DNA of 64,000 nt from Pseudomonas sp. KK4 (GTDB lineage: Bacteria; Pseudomonadota; Gammaproteobacteria; Pseudomonadales; Pseudomonadaceae), in the NCBI RefSeq assembly GCF_001984065.1, contig NZ_LYVP01000001.1, positions 1 through 64,000 of the forward strand. Reading direction: 5' to 3'. The translations under genes and the position numbers were made by a program. Below, piece after piece: positions 9,997-19,152 of this stretch. The notes beneath the pieces are model-generated. The model searched no databases and had not been told where the DNA came from. It saw only the letters and a list, made by a program, of their open reading frames with translations. Every line of letters starts with the position of its first letter. The first letter of the stretch is position 1.

Positions 9997-10287
9997 CTAT
10001 TTCCACTCGAAGATTTTCCACGACGGAATCAGCATATCGGGCTGATCCGAGCGGATGAAGTTTGCATCCGTTCCATCCGCGCGCACCAGAAAATACGGCG
10101 GTGCGCCCTTCGGCGTGACCTTGATCGCATACAGGAACCCGTTCTGGCGGTACTCCTGAATGACTTTGTCTCCTTCGGTGCGGATCGTGACCTCAGGCTC
10201 CGGTGTAGGCGCATCGTCCGCTGCCATCACGGCCAGCGGTGTAATAGCAAACAACCCAGCCAGCAACAGGCGATTTAGTGTGCGCAT
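9997..10287 (-). CDS. DUF2782 family exported small protein
   Basis: This is a 96-aa protein with a signal peptide (LLLAGLFAITPLAVMAADD) and a mature domain of about 75 residues (VTIRTEGDKVIQEYRQNG, GAPPYFLVRADGT). I recognise the DUF2782 family, conserved beside thrB and polA in gammaproteobacteria. It is probably periplasmic. Its function is unknown. It lies 57 bases upstream of thrB on the same strand and could share its transcript. Confidence 0.82.
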   Translation of the reverse strand: MRTLNRLLLAGLFAITPLAVMAADDAPTPEPEVTIRTEGDKVIQEYRQNGFLYAIKVTPKGAPPYFLVRADGTDANFIRSDQPDMLIPSWKIFEWK

Positions 10288-10361
10288 GATAACCTTGTCC
10301 CTTTGTCGTCAACGGTCCCGCTATTCTAGCGCCGGACCCGCCGAAAAGGTTGATCCTGCTC

Positions 10362-13166
10362 ATGAGCCAAGCCCCCCTCGTCCTGGTGGACGGTTCTTCT
10401 TACCTGTACCGCGCCTTTCACGCGCTGCCGCCGCTGACCACGTCCAAAGGCCTGCCGACCGGTGCGGTCAAGGGCGTGCTGAACATGCTCAGGAGTCTGC
10501 GCAAGCAGTACCCGGACAGTCCGTTCGCCGTGGTGTTCGACGCCAAGGGCGGGACCTTTCGCGATGAGATGTACGCAGAATACAAGGCCAACCGTCCGAG
10601 CATGCCCGATGACATGCGTGTGCAGATCGAACCGCTGCACCAGAGCGTGATCGCCCTGGGCTTCCCGCTGCTGTGCGTCGAGGGTGTCGAAGCCGACGAC
10701 GTGATCGGCACCCTGGCCCGCAGCAGTGCCGCCGCCGATCGTCCGGTGGTCATCTCCACCGGCGACAAGGACATGGCGCAACTGGTCGACGGCCACATTA
10801 CCTTGGTCAATACCATGACCGGTAGCAGCATGGACGTGGAAGGCGTGAAGGAGAAATTCGGCGTCGCTCCCGAGCAGATCATCGATTATCTGGCGCTCAT
10901 GGGCGATTCTTCCGACAACATCCCGGGCGTGCCCGGCATCGGTCCGAAGACCGCGTCCGGCCTGCTGGTGGGTGTGAACGGCGGCCTGACCGAGCTCTAC
11001 GCGCAACTCGACATCGTCCCGACCCTGCCGATCCGTGGCGCGAAAACATTGCCGGCCAAGCTTGAAGAGCACAAGGAGATGGCATTCCTGTCCTATCGAT
11101 TGGCGACGATCAAGGTCGATGTGCCGCTGGATATCGGTCTCGATGACCTGCAAATGGGCCCGGAAGATCCGGCCAAGCTCTACGAGCTCTACACCCTGCT
11201 GGAATTCAAGAGCTGGCTGAACGATCTCGACCGTGACGCCAAACGCCAGGAACTGAGCAGCGCCGCCGAACCCGCACCGGCCGCCGATCTGTTCAGCACG
11301 CCCGAGGCCCAAGCGCCGGTGGCCGTGGCTGAAGCCGCCTACGAAACCATCCTCGACCAGGCTCGCTTCGACGTCTGGCTGGAAAAACTGAACAACGCCA
11401 AGTTGTTCGCCTTCGACACCGAAACCACCGGCATCGACGCGCAACAGGCGCAATTGGTGGGGCTGTCGTTTGCAGTACAGGCCAACGAAGCGGCCTACAT
11501 CCCGCTGACCCATTCCTACATCGGCGTGCCCGAGCAACTGGACCGCGACACCGTGCTGCGCGCGCTCAAGCCGATTCTGGAAGACCCGAACAAACTCAAG
11601 GTCGGCCAGCATGCCAAGTTCGACATGAACATCCTGGCCAACTGCGCCATCGGCGGCGATCAGGCCAACGGCATCACCGTGCGCGGCGTCGCCTTCGATA
11701 CCATGCTCGAATCCTACGTGCTCAACTCCACGGCCACCCGTCATGACATGGACAGCCTGGCCCTGAAGTACCTGGACCACACCACGGTGAGTTTCCAGGA
11801 CATCGCCGGCAAAGGCGTGAAGCAGCTGACTTTCGATCAGATCGCCCTCGAACAGGCCGGCCCCTATGCTGCCGAAGACGCCGATATCACCCTGCGCCTG
11901 CACCAGGCGTTGTTCGACAAGCTCAACGCCATCCCGAGCCTGGCCAGCGTGCTGACCGACATCGAGATCCCGCTGGTGCCGGTGCTGGCACGCATCGAAC
12001 GTCAGGGCGCCTTGGTCGACGCCGCGCTGCTCGGTGTGCAGAGCATCGAACTGGGCGACAAGATGGTCGCGCTGGAACGTGAAGCCTTCGAGATCGCCGG
12101 GGAAGAATTCAACCTGGGTTCGCCCAAGCAGCTCGGCGTGATTCTTTACGAGAAACTTGGCCTGCCGGTGCTGAAAAAGACCGCCAAGGGTCAGCCGTCC
12201 ACCGCCGAAGAGGTGCTGGCCAAACTGGCTGAGGAAGACTACCGGCTACCCAAGGTGCTGATGGAATACCGTTCCATGAGCAAGCTCAAAAGCACCTACA
12301 CCGACCGCCTGCCGGAGCAGATCAACCCGCGCACCGGGCGTATCCACACCTCGTACCATCAGGCCGTGGCTTCCACTGGGCGCTTGTCTTCCAGCGATCC
12401 GAACCTGCAGAACATTCCAGTGCGCACCGCCGAAGGGCGGCGCATTCGTCAGGCTTTCGTGGCCCCGGCCGGCTACAAATTGCTGGCGGCGGACTATTCG
12501 CAGATCGAACTGCGGATCATGGCGCACCTGTCCCGGGACGAAGGGTTGATGAACGCCTTCCGTCACAATCTGGACGTGCACACCGCGACGGCCGCCGAGG
12601 TATTCAAGGTGGAACTGGCGGACGTGACCTCTGATCAGCGTCGCAGCGCCAAGGCCATCAACTTCGGCCTGATCTACGGCATGGGTGCGCAGAAGCTCGG
12701 CAAGGACATCGGCGTCGATACCAAGACGGCCAAGGCTTACATCGACACCTACTTTGCCCGTTACCCGGGAGTGCGTGAGTACATGGACCGCACCCGTGCC
12801 CAGGCGGCGGATCAGGGGTTCGTGGAAACGTTCTTCGGGCGACGCCTGTATCTGCCGGAGATCAACTCCAACAAGCCGCAGGAGCGCGCCGCCGCCGAGC
12901 GCACGGCGATCAACGCGCCGATGCAGGGCACCGCTGCCGACATCATCAAGAAAGCCATGGTGGCTGTGGACAACTGGCTGGCGTCGTCCGGCCTGGACGC
13001 CAAAGTCATCCTGCAAGTGCACGATGAACTGGTGCTTGAGGTGCGTGAAGATTTGGTCGAGCAGGTCAGCGAGGAGATTCGCGTGCACATGAGCGGCGCG
13101 GCGAAACTGGATGTACCGTTGTTGGTCGAAGTGGGTGTGGGCAACAACTGGGATGAGGCGCATTAA
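10362..13166 (+). CDS. polA: DNA polymerase I
   Basis: This is a 934-aa repair and Okazaki-fragment polymerase. The N-terminal 5'-3' exonuclease covers about residues 1-290 ([32 protein letters not shown]). The proofreading domain begins with FDTETTGID near 350. The family A polymerase domain carries motif A ([14 protein letters not shown]), motif B ([16 protein letters not shown]) and motif C ([10 protein letters not shown]). All catalytic residues are present. The ATG at 10362 ([13 protein letters not shown]) is preferred to the TTG four codons upstream. It is divergent from the DUF2782 gene and followed by the ErsA locus. Confidence 0.97.
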   Translation: MSQAPLVLVDGSSYLYRAFHALPPLTTSKGLPTGAVKGVLNMLRSLRKQYPDSPFAVVFDAKGGTFRDEMYAEYKANRPSMPDDMRVQIEPLHQSVIALGFPLLCVEGVEADDVIGTLARSSAAADRPVVISTGDKDMAQLVDGHITLVNTMTGSSMDVEGVKEKFGVAPEQIIDYLALMGDSSDNIPGVPGIGPKTASGLLVGVNGGLTELYAQLDIVPTLPIRGAKTLPAKLEEHKEMAFLSYRLATIKVDVPLDIGLDDLQMGPEDPAKLYELYTLLEFKSWLNDLDRDAKRQELSSAAEPAPAADLFSTPEAQAPVAVAEAAYETILDQARFDVWLEKLNNAKLFAFDTETTGIDAQQAQLVGLSFAVQANEAAYIPLTHSYIGVPEQLDRDTVLRALKPILEDPNKLKVGQHAKFDMNILANCAIGGDQANGITVRGVAFDTMLESYVLNSTATRHDMDSLALKYLDHTTVSFQDIAGKGVKQLTFDQIALEQAGPYAAEDADITLRLHQALFDKLNAIPSLASVLTDIEIPLVPVLARIERQGALVDAALLGVQSIELGDKMVALEREAFEIAGEEFNLGSPKQLGVILYEKLGLPVLKKTAKGQPSTAEEVLAKLAEEDYRLPKVLMEYRSMSKLKSTYTDRLPEQINPRTGRIHTSYHQAVASTGRLSSSDPNLQNIPVRTAEGRRIRQAFVAPAGYKLLAADYSQIELRIMAHLSRDEGLMNAFRHNLDVHTATAAEVFKVELADVTSDQRRSAKAINFGLIYGMGAQKLGKDIGVDTKTAKAYIDTYFARYPGVREYMDRTRAQAADQGFVETFFGRRLYLPEINSNKPQERAAAERTAINAPMQGTAADIIKKAMVAVDNWLASSGLDAKVILQVHDELVLEVREDLVEQVSEEIRVHMSGAAKLDVPLLVEVGVGNNWDEAH

Positions 13167-13215
13167 GCCGTTGGTCGGTGAAAAACCGCTCAATCCGCGA
13201 AGAAATTATTCCGTT

Positions 13216-13238
13216 TACCGCGGCAAAGTGCCGCGGTA
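13216..13238. other. Strong hairpin between polA and ersA
   Basis: A perfect 10-bp stem (TACCGCGGCA with its complement) closes on AAG. No T-run follows, so it is not a standard terminator. It could stabilise the polA mRNA end or be a protein-binding site upstream of the ersA promoter. Confidence 0.6.
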
Positions 13239-13304
13239 TCGGGGCTGCACGCCCTTAGTCCGAAAAATGCACGGGGTTATTCCAAACACTTTGAAAGAAA
13301 TTCT

Positions 13305-13332
13305 GAACTAATCTGGAGATTCACTACTCAGA
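13305..13332 (+). promoter_or_regulatory. AlgU (sigma-22) type promoter for ersA
   Basis: GAACTA (13305-13310) and TCAGA (13328-13332), 17 bases apart, match the AlgU/RpoE consensus GAACTT-N16/17-TCTGA with one mismatch each. The predicted transcript start, 6-9 bases downstream, coincides with the start of the conserved ErsA sequence. This agrees with the known AlgU dependence of ersA in P. aeruginosa. Confidence 0.7.
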
Positions 13333-13339
13333 GTTACTG

Positions 13340-13470
13340 AATGGCTGGTGAAGCCCTTCGATGCTCCTATGTTGTGTTAAGTGTTGGCAGATATCTGGAC
13401 CCCGCCCTAGCGGTCTGGAACTTGAACCCCGGAACTTCCCCCTCCCCATAGAAGTCCGGGGTTTTTTTTG
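13340..13470 (+). ncRNA. ersA: ErsA (Spot 42-like) small regulatory RNA
   Basis: No gene is needed to fill this 348-base gap between polA and engB, the locus that holds Spot 42 (spf) in enterics and ErsA in P. aeruginosa. From the promoter start near 13340 to the end of the T-run the RNA is about 130 nt, matching the roughly 132 nt of ErsA. It has a 5' hairpin-forming segment (GGCTGGTGAAGCC), a single-stranded-looking middle (GATGCTCCTATGTTGTG) and a 3' terminator. ErsA is an envelope-stress RNA that represses algC and other mRNAs with Hfq in P. aeruginosa. The targets here are inferred only. Confidence 0.82.
13427..13469 (+). terminator. Rho-independent terminator of ersA
   Basis: CCCCGGAACTTC pairs with GAAGTCCGGGG (one bulged A) around a 12-base loop and is followed by eight T. 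This is the strongest terminator in the window and fixes the 3' end of the small RNA. Confidence 0.9.
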
Positions 13471-13514
13471 CCCCAAGAAAAGTGCCCAGGCACACCCCGG
13501 ACAGTTCCCGCCCC

Positions 13515-14159
13515 TTACTGGGCCTCTGCCTCGGACCCCTTGTCCGCCAACTCCATCCAGTCCGCCAGCACCGTGTAAGCCTCTTCCAGGCCCATGCGCT
13601 TTGGCGCCGAAAACAGCTGGATCGTCACCGCGTCGCCCCAACCCTTGCGAATTTCCGACTGAACCTTGAGCAGTGTGTTCTTGGCCGCGCCATAGGTCAG
13701 CTTGTCCGCCTTGGTCAGCAGAATGTGCATTGGCATGCCGCTGGCAATGGCCCAGTCGAGCATCAGCAGGTCAAAGTCGGTCATTGGATGACGGATGTCC
13801 ATCATCAGGATCAGACCCTTCAAACTTTCCCGACTACCCAGATAGGCCTCGAGGTGGCGCTGCCAGTGTTGCTTGAGCGGAATGGGTACTTTTGCATAAC
13901 CGTAGCCCGGAAGGTCGACCAGACGACGTTCATCGTCTAGCTTGAAGAAATTCAACAGCTGCGTGCGACCCGGGGTTTTCGAGGTTCGCGCCAGGCTGGC
14001 ATGGGTCAGGGTGTTGAGCGCGCTGGACTTGCCGGCGTTGGAACGCCCGGCGAAGGCGACTTCGAAACCTTCGTCATCCGGACATTGGTCGACTTTGGCG
14101 GCGCTGAGCATGAAGGTGGACTGTTGGCACAGACCGAGGATGGGATTCTTGAGTTGCAT
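13515..14159 (-). CDS. engB: Ribosome biogenesis GTPase EngB/YsxC
   Basis: This is a 214-aa TrmE-Era-like GTPase needed for assembly of the large ribosomal subunit. G1 is [10 protein letters not shown]3 is DLPGYG and G4 is TKADKLT. The chosen start ([13 protein letters not shown]) has GGAAAT upstream; the open frame runs 55 codons further, but that part reads like non-coding sequence and overlaps the promoter region. Its neighbours, polA-ersA on one side and cytochrome c genes on the other, are typical of Pseudomonas. Confidence 0.95.
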   Translation of the reverse strand: MQLKNPILGLCQQSTFMLSAAKVDQCPDDEGFEVAFAGRSNAGKSSALNTLTHASLARTSKTPGRTQLLNFFKLDDERRLVDLPGYGYAKVPIPLKQHWQRHLEAYLGSRESLKGLILMMDIRHPMTDFDLLMLDWAIASGMPMHILLTKADKLTYGAAKNTLLKVQSEIRKGWGDAVTIQLFSAPKRMGLEEAYTVLADWMELADKGSEAEAQ

Positions 14160-14210
14160 GGGATTTCCGATGTGGGCGGCGCCGGGAATGGGCGCGGCAA
14201 GCGGTGTCGC

Positions 14211-14238
14211 TTCCGTTTCAGTGACGCCAGTATATAAT
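14211..14238 (+). promoter_or_regulatory. Candidate sigma-70 promoter of the cytochrome c genes
   Basis: A perfect TATAAT (14233-14238) stands 16 bases after a weak -35 (TTCCGT), about 110 bases upstream of the cytochrome c5-like start. The -10 is convincing in this GC-rich context; the -35 is not. Confidence 0.45.
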
Positions 14239-14350
14239 GCCGCAGATTTTGTGTGCGCTTTGTCCCAGCGTAGGATGAAGTTCACGAGAGCGACAGACCT
14301 TGATTGCGCACTAGAACGCAGCACGCTCTCAACCCTGAAAAGGTCGTTTT

Positions 14351-14641
14351 ATGACGAAATGGCTGCTAGCTGCCGGTGTCTTGATGCCGCTTTACAGCGC
14401 TCAGGCTACACAGGATCCGGAAGCTGTGTACAACCGTGTTTGTGGTGCCTGTCATTCCGGCCAACTACCCATGGCGCCCAGAAGAGGCGATCAGGAAGCT
14501 TGGACGCCGAGGTTGGCGAAAGGTATGGAGACGCTGGTGCAACACGTGACCCAGGGTTTCAAGGCGATGCCGCCGCGTGGTTTGTGCATGGACTGCAGTG
14601 CCGAGGATTACCAAGCCATCATCCAGTGGATGAGCGAGTAA
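14351..14641 (+). CDS. Cytochrome c5-like monohaem cytochrome
   Basis: This 96-aa exported class I cytochrome c has a signal peptide of about 19 residues ending SAQA. One haem site CGACH sits at residues 31-35, the probable axial Met is in KAMPPRG (M73), and a CMDC pair at 79-82 would form the disulfide typical of cytochrome c5. It is periplasmic and an electron carrier. The cytochrome c4 gene follows after 46 bases, probably on the same transcript. Confidence 0.9.
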   Translation: MTKWLLAAGVLMPLYSAQATQDPEAVYNRVCGACHSGQLPMAPRRGDQEAWTPRLAKGMETLVQHVTQGFKAMPPRGLCMDCSAEDYQAIIQWMSE

Positions 14642-14687
14642 GCCCGGTCCATAACTCTTTAACCCTTAGCCGTAGTTGGATTAGCTG

Positions 14688-15317
14688 ATGAAGAAATTGA
14701 TCGTGAGTCTGCTGTTGACCGTGGGCATCTGCGGCATGGCCAATGCCGCTGGTGAGGCAGTACAGCCCGGCGATGCAAAGGCCGGCCAGGCAAAAGCTGC
14801 CGTATGCGGGGCCTGCCATGGCCCGGATGGCAACAGCATGGCGCCGAATTTTCCGAAACTGGCGGGCCAGGGTGAACGCTACCTGACCAAGCAATTGCAC
14901 GACATCAAGTCGGGCAAGCGCACCGTTCTGGAAATGACCGGGTTGCTGACCAACCTGAGCGATCAGGACCTGGCGGACATCGCCGCCTACTTCGCCAGCC
15001 AGAAAGGCAGCGTCGGCGCCGCCGACCCCAAAGTCGTGGCGCGCGGTGAAGCACTGTTCCGTGGCGGCGACCTGGCCAAGGGCCTGCCATCGTGCACCGG
15101 TTGCCACTCGCCAAATGGCGCAGGCAACGCCGCTGCAGGCTTCCCGCACCTGGGTGGCCAGCACGCTCAATACGTCGCCAAACAACTGACCGACTTCCGC
15201 AAGGAAGAAGGCGGCCGGACCAACGACGGCGACACCAAGCCAATGCAGACCATTGCCAAGAAGCTGAGCGACGAAGACATCGCCGCAGTGTCCAGCTACA
15301 TTCAAGGCCTGCACTGA
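14688..15317 (+). CDS. cc4: Dihaem cytochrome c4
   Basis: This 209-aa periplasmic protein has a signal peptide (VSLLLTVGICGMANA) and two cytochrome domains. The haem sites are CGACH (residues 40-44) and CTGCH (136-140). Axial Met candidates lie in NSMAPNF and TKPMQTI. Cytochrome c4 passes electrons from the bc1 complex to terminal cbb3 oxidases. It is followed by a clear terminator, so this two-gene cytochrome unit ends here. Confidence 0.94.
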   Translation: MKKLIVSLLLTVGICGMANAAGEAVQPGDAKAGQAKAAVCGACHGPDGNSMAPNFPKLAGQGERYLTKQLHDIKSGKRTVLEMTGLLTNLSDQDLADIAAYFASQKGSVGAADPKVVARGEALFRGGDLAKGLPSCTGCHSPNGAGNAAAGFPHLGGQHAQYVAKQLTDFRKEEGGRTNDGDTKPMQTIAKKLSDEDIAAVSSYIQGLH

Positions 15318-15392
15318 CCGGCGAATCGAGGGTGGCTCGAGGCGTACATCTCTTGCAACGTTAACGCTCGATTAATCCGTCGCAGCAAGTAT

Positions 15393-15422
15393 AAAAAGGG
15401 TGGCTTAGGCCGCCCTTTTTTG
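15393..15422 (+). terminator. Rho-independent terminator after cc4
   Basis: AAAAAGGGTGGC pairs with GCCGCCCTTTTT (one G-U) around TTAG and is followed by a T-run. It separates the cytochrome genes from dsbA. Confidence 0.9.
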
Positions 15423-15515
15423 TGGCCGCTGCCGTTACACTACAGAACTCAGGCCCGCCACGATCTGTCTTAATGCAGGTCGCGCGAGGCGATAAAATTT
15501 GTCCAGGAGTAAAGC

Positions 15516-16157
15516 ATGCGTAATCTGATCATCAGCGCCGCACTTGTCGCTGCCAGCCTGTTCGGCATGAATGCCCAGGCCGCCGAAACACCCGCCGCCC
15601 CTTACGTCGAACTGGCCAATCCGGTTCCGGTCGCCGTTCCTGGCAAGATCGAAGTGGTGGAGCTGTTCTGGTACGGCTGCCCGCACTGCTACGCGTTCGA
15701 GCCGGTGATCAATCCCTGGGTCGAGAAGTTGCCTTCCGATGTTAATTTCGTCCGTATCCCTGCCATGTTCGGCGGTCCGTGGAATGCCCACGGCCAGATG
15801 TTCCTGACCCTGGAAGCCATGGGCGTCGAGCACAAGGTCCACGCCGCCGTGTTCGAAGCCATCCAGAAAGAACACAAGAAGCTGACCGACAAGAACGACA
15901 TGGCGGACTTCCTGGCTACCCAGGGCGTCGACAAGGACAAGTTCCTGGCGACCTTCGACTCGTTCGCCATCAAGGGCCAGATCGTCAAGGCCACTGACCT
16001 GGCCAAGAAGTATGAAATCACTGGCGTTCCTACCCTGATCGTCAATGGCAAGTATCGCTTCGACGTAGGCTCTGCCGGTGGCGCCGAACAAGCGCTGCAA
16101 CTGGCCGACAAGCTGATCGACAAAGAGCGGGCAGCCAACAAGGCCGCCTCCAACTAA
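15516..16157 (+). CDS. dsbA: Thiol:disulfide interchange protein DsbA
   Basis: This 213-aa periplasmic oxidase introduces disulfides into exported proteins. The signal peptide ends MNAQA. The thioredoxin active site CPHC is at residues 55-58 (FWYGCPHCYAF), and the cis-Pro loop is GVPTLIVNG. An AGGAG ribosome-binding site precedes the start. DsbA also supports maturation of the c-type cytochromes encoded just upstream. The EEP-family gene begins 15 bases after it. Confidence 0.95.
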   Translation: MRNLIISAALVAASLFGMNAQAAETPAAPYVELANPVPVAVPGKIEVVELFWYGCPHCYAFEPVINPWVEKLPSDVNFVRIPAMFGGPWNAHGQMFLTLEAMGVEHKVHAAVFEAIQKEHKKLTDKNDMADFLATQGVDKDKFLATFDSFAIKGQIVKATDLAKKYEITGVPTLIVNGKYRFDVGSAGGAEQALQLADKLIDKERAANKAASN

Positions 16158-16172
16158 AAGGCAGCACCCACC

Positions 16173-17051
16173 ATGCGCCGCTGGGGAACTGAACGTGTCG
16201 TTGGCCTGCATGATCCGCGGGTCAACGAGCATCATCTGGAGTCGACGGGCCTGCCCGAAGACAGCCGTCTGCGCTTGCTCAGTTTCAATATCCAGGTCGG
16301 CATCAGTACCGAACGCTATCGGCACTACCTGACCCGGGGCTGGCAACACCTGTTGCCGCATACCGGCCGCGCCGACAACCTGCAGAAAATCGGCAGCCTG
16401 CTGGGCGACTTCGATCTGGTCGCCCTTCAGGAAGCCGACGGCGGCAGCCTGCGATCCGGTTACGTCAACCAGGTCGAGCACCTCGCCCAGTTGGGCGCCT
16501 TCCCCTACTGGTATCAGCAACTCAATCGCAACCTCGGACGCCTCGGCCAGCACAGCAATGGCGTGCTCAGCCGCCTGCGTCCATGGGCGATCGAAGATCA
16601 TCCATTGCCGGGCCCCAAGGGTCGCGGCGCGATCCTGGTGCGCTTCGGCGAAGGTCCGGAGGCGCTGGTGGTGGTCATGATGCACCTGGCTTTGGGTGCA
16701 CGGGCACGCAGCATGCAACTGGCCTACATCCGGGAGTTGATCGGTGGTTACAAGCATCAGGTACTGATGGGTGACATGAATACTCACGCCAGTGACCTGC
16801 TGCAAAACTCGCCATTGCGCGACCTGGGCCTGCTTGCACCACAACTGGAAGCGACATTCCCCAGCTGGCGCCCACAGCGCTGCCTGGACCACATTCTGCT
16901 GAGCCCGACCCTGACCCTGGAAAAGGTCGAGGTGCTGGCCCAACCCATTTCCGATCACCTGCCGGTCGCGGTAGAGATTCGTCTGCCGGGTTCGCTCACG
17001 GCCGATGCATTGCCCGCGTTGAGTCCTGCCCTTCGCGGAACCCCTGAATGA
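16173..17051 (+). CDS. Endonuclease/exonuclease/phosphatase family protein
   Basis: This 292-aa protein has the DNase I-like EEP fold: LRLLSFNIQVG (Asn), VALQEADGG (catalytic Glu), GDMNTH (Asp/Asn) and SDHLPVAVEI (Asp-His). There is no signal peptide, so it is probably cytoplasmic. The substrate (nucleic acid, phospholipid or inositol phosphate) cannot be told from sequence. Its stop overlaps the start of the diguanylate cyclase gene (ATGA), implying coupled translation. Confidence 0.85.
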   Translation: MRRWGTERVVGLHDPRVNEHHLESTGLPEDSRLRLLSFNIQVGISTERYRHYLTRGWQHLLPHTGRADNLQKIGSLLGDFDLVALQEADGGSLRSGYVNQVEHLAQLGAFPYWYQQLNRNLGRLGQHSNGVLSRLRPWAIEDHPLPGPKGRGAILVRFGEGPEALVVVMMHLALGARARSMQLAYIRELIGGYKHQVLMGDMNTHASDLLQNSPLRDLGLLAPQLEATFPSWRPQRCLDHILLSPTLTLEKVEVLAQPISDHLPVAVEIRLPGSLTADALPALSPALRGTPE

Positions 17052-19051
17052 GCGACGAAGCCCAGCGCTGGAAAGAGAAATACCTCAAAAGCATCGAACA
17101 ACAGGAAAAGCTCGAACGTCGCTGGGACGCCCGCCTCGACCTGCTGCGCCGGGGCCTGGTACGCAGCACGCTGGCGGCCGAAGGCACCGATCGCGCAGTT
17201 GATCAATGCATGAAGGAAATGCGCGAAGTCGTGCGCACCGACGACATGGACGCCGGTCTGGCCGCCCTGCTCCCGCGCCTGGAAAAAGCCGTGCTCGACT
17301 CCGAGCAGCGCAGGGAAACCCGCATCAACCAGACCAGCGCGGCGCTGACAGCGCTGGTCACTCAACTGCTAACCCTGCCGCTGCCGCGGGACGTCAGTCG
17401 CCCGCTGAAAAACTTCGCAAAACAACTGGATCACCGCGTCAGCCAGGCTCGAGAGATTCCGCTGCTGCTCAGCGAACTGAGCGGCTTGCAAGGCAAGGCC
17501 CTGAGCCAGCTGGAGGCCCCGGTCGAGCCCGAGCGCCCCGGCCTGCTGCAGCGGTTGTTCGGTCAGCGAGAGGCTGAAGAGGTCACGACACAGGCCGCGC
17601 CTATCGCTGAACACCAGCCCGAACCTATCGAGCCGGCGCCGATTGCCGCGACGTTGCCGGCAACGGCTGGCGTTGAACCGCACGTCGAAGCCTCAGCCCT
17701 GGTTGCCGTGGCCGACGAACCAGCACTCATCGAGCCTTTGCCGGACCAGCAGCCTCCAGCGACTGAACCCGCTGCACCGGACGAGCCGCCAGCAGTACAG
17801 TCATTGCCGCAAACCCAAGCCCAGGACAAAGCGGACCCGCCCGACGCCGTTGCAACAGTCACCGAGGCGCCCGTCGCTCAGAGCGAGCCACGCATCAATC
17901 CCGACGAACTGACCCACGCCGCGCTGCCTGAGCCTATAACCGCAATCGAGCCCGACGCGTCCGAACACGACATTCTGTACGCGCTACCGGATTCCCCCGA
18001 GCCATCCTACAGTTCTGTCGCCAAGCATATCGAAGAGACGTTGCTGGGCCTGCTCGACGACCTGACACTGCCGGAACGCCATCGCCCGCAAGCGGAATCG
18101 ATGCGCGATCGTCTGAAAAACGGCTTGAACTGGTACGAACTGCTGCCAATCCTCGACGATCTGGCGACCCTGATGCTGGCCATTTCCGACAGCGGCCAAC
18201 ATGAATTCGAAGCGTACCTGCAGCACCTCAACGAGCGCCTCGAATCCTTCCAGAGCAATCTGCAAGCCGCCAGCGCCGGCCATGCCGACAGCCGTTCCGC
18301 CGCCCAAGCCATGGACACGCAGATCCGCGAACAAGTCGACGGCCTGCAGACCAGCATGCATGAAGCCGCCGACCTGGAAGACCTCAAGGTCATACTGGAA
18401 AACCATCTCGAAGGCCTGCTCGGCACCATGGATCAGCATCGCCAGCAGCGTGACGAGCGTGAGCAGGAAGTGGCCGCCCGCCTGCACAGCCTGGCCGAAC
18501 GGGTGGCGCACATGGAACAGGAAGCCCTGGGCTTTCGCGAGCACCTCGAAGAACAGCGCCAGAAAGCCTTGATCGACCCATTGACCGGCCTGCCCAATCG
18601 CGCCGCCTGGAGCGAGCGACTGGAGCACGAAATTCGCGAATGGCAGCAACACGGCAATACCTTGATGCTGGCCATGCTCGACCTCGATCACTTCAAGCGC
18701 ATCAACGACAACTACGGCCACCTGGCGGGCGACAAGGTGCTGAAAATCATTGCCACGGTGCTGCGCAAACGCCTGCGCGGGACGGATTTCATTGCCCGGT
18801 TTGGGGGCGAGGAATTTGTCCTGTTACTGCCTGCGACGGTACCGGCGGCCGGGATGAAACTCCTGGAACACCTGCGCGCATCCATCGAAGCCTGTCCGTT
18901 CCACTTCAAGGGCGAGCGAGTCACCGTGACGATTTCCATGGGCCTGACGGTATTCAAGACCGGCGAAAAAAGCGATCTGGTACTCAAAAGGGCCGATCAG
19001 GCGCTCTACCGTGCAAAAAATGCAGGACGCAACCGGGTTGAGCTGGGCTGA
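17048..19051 (+). CDS. Diguanylate cyclase with long N-terminal region
   Basis: The C-terminal GGDEF domain (about residues 510-667, starting DPLTGLPNRAAW) carries the active GGEEF signature and an upstream RGTD I-site, so it should make c-di-GMP and be product-inhibited. The N-terminal 500 residues have no membrane segment. A helical part (1-170) is followed by a Pro/Ala/Glu-rich, probably disordered linker (190-320), then coiled-coil-like helices (330-500). It looks like a cytoplasmic enzyme controlled by partner binding. I infer an orthologue of P. aeruginosa PA5487 (DgcH). It is translationally coupled to the EEP gene. Confidence 0.9.
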   Translation: MSDEAQRWKEKYLKSIEQQEKLERRWDARLDLLRRGLVRSTLAAEGTDRAVDQCMKEMREVVRTDDMDAGLAALLPRLEKAVLDSEQRRETRINQTSAALTALVTQLLTLPLPRDVSRPLKNFAKQLDHRVSQAREIPLLLSELSGLQGKALSQLEAPVEPERPGLLQRLFGQREAEEVTTQAAPIAEHQPEPIEPAPIAATLPATAGVEPHVEASALVAVADEPALIEPLPDQQPPATEPAAPDEPPAVQSLPQTQAQDKADPPDAVATVTEAPVAQSEPRINPDELTHAALPEPITAIEPDASEHDILYALPDSPEPSYSSVAKHIEETLLGLLDDLTLPERHRPQAESMRDRLKNGLNWYELLPILDDLATLMLAISDSGQHEFEAYLQHLNERLESFQSNLQAASAGHADSRSAAQAMDTQIREQVDGLQTSMHEAADLEDLKVILENHLEGLLGTMDQHRQQRDEREQEVAARLHSLAERVAHMEQEALGFREHLEEQRQKALIDPLTGLPNRAAWSERLEHEIREWQQHGNTLMLAMLDLDHFKRINDNYGHLAGDKVLKIIATVLRKRLRGTDFIARFGGEEFVLLLPATVPAAGMKLLEHLRASIEACPFHFKGERVTVTISMGLTVFKTGEKSDLVLKRADQALYRAKNAGRNRVELG

Positions 19052-19152
19052 GGACAAGTGTTCCATTTTGTTTAAAACCCGGCGATTGCCCGCCGGACGC
19101 AGGTCAGTACGTTACACTGTTGCATTACTGTCCTGCGTGTATTGCCTCCGCC

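Noticed and set aside
15435..16958. 507-codon minus-strand frame across dsbA and the EEP gene
   Set aside because: It overlaps two genes that carry clear family motifs on the plus strand.
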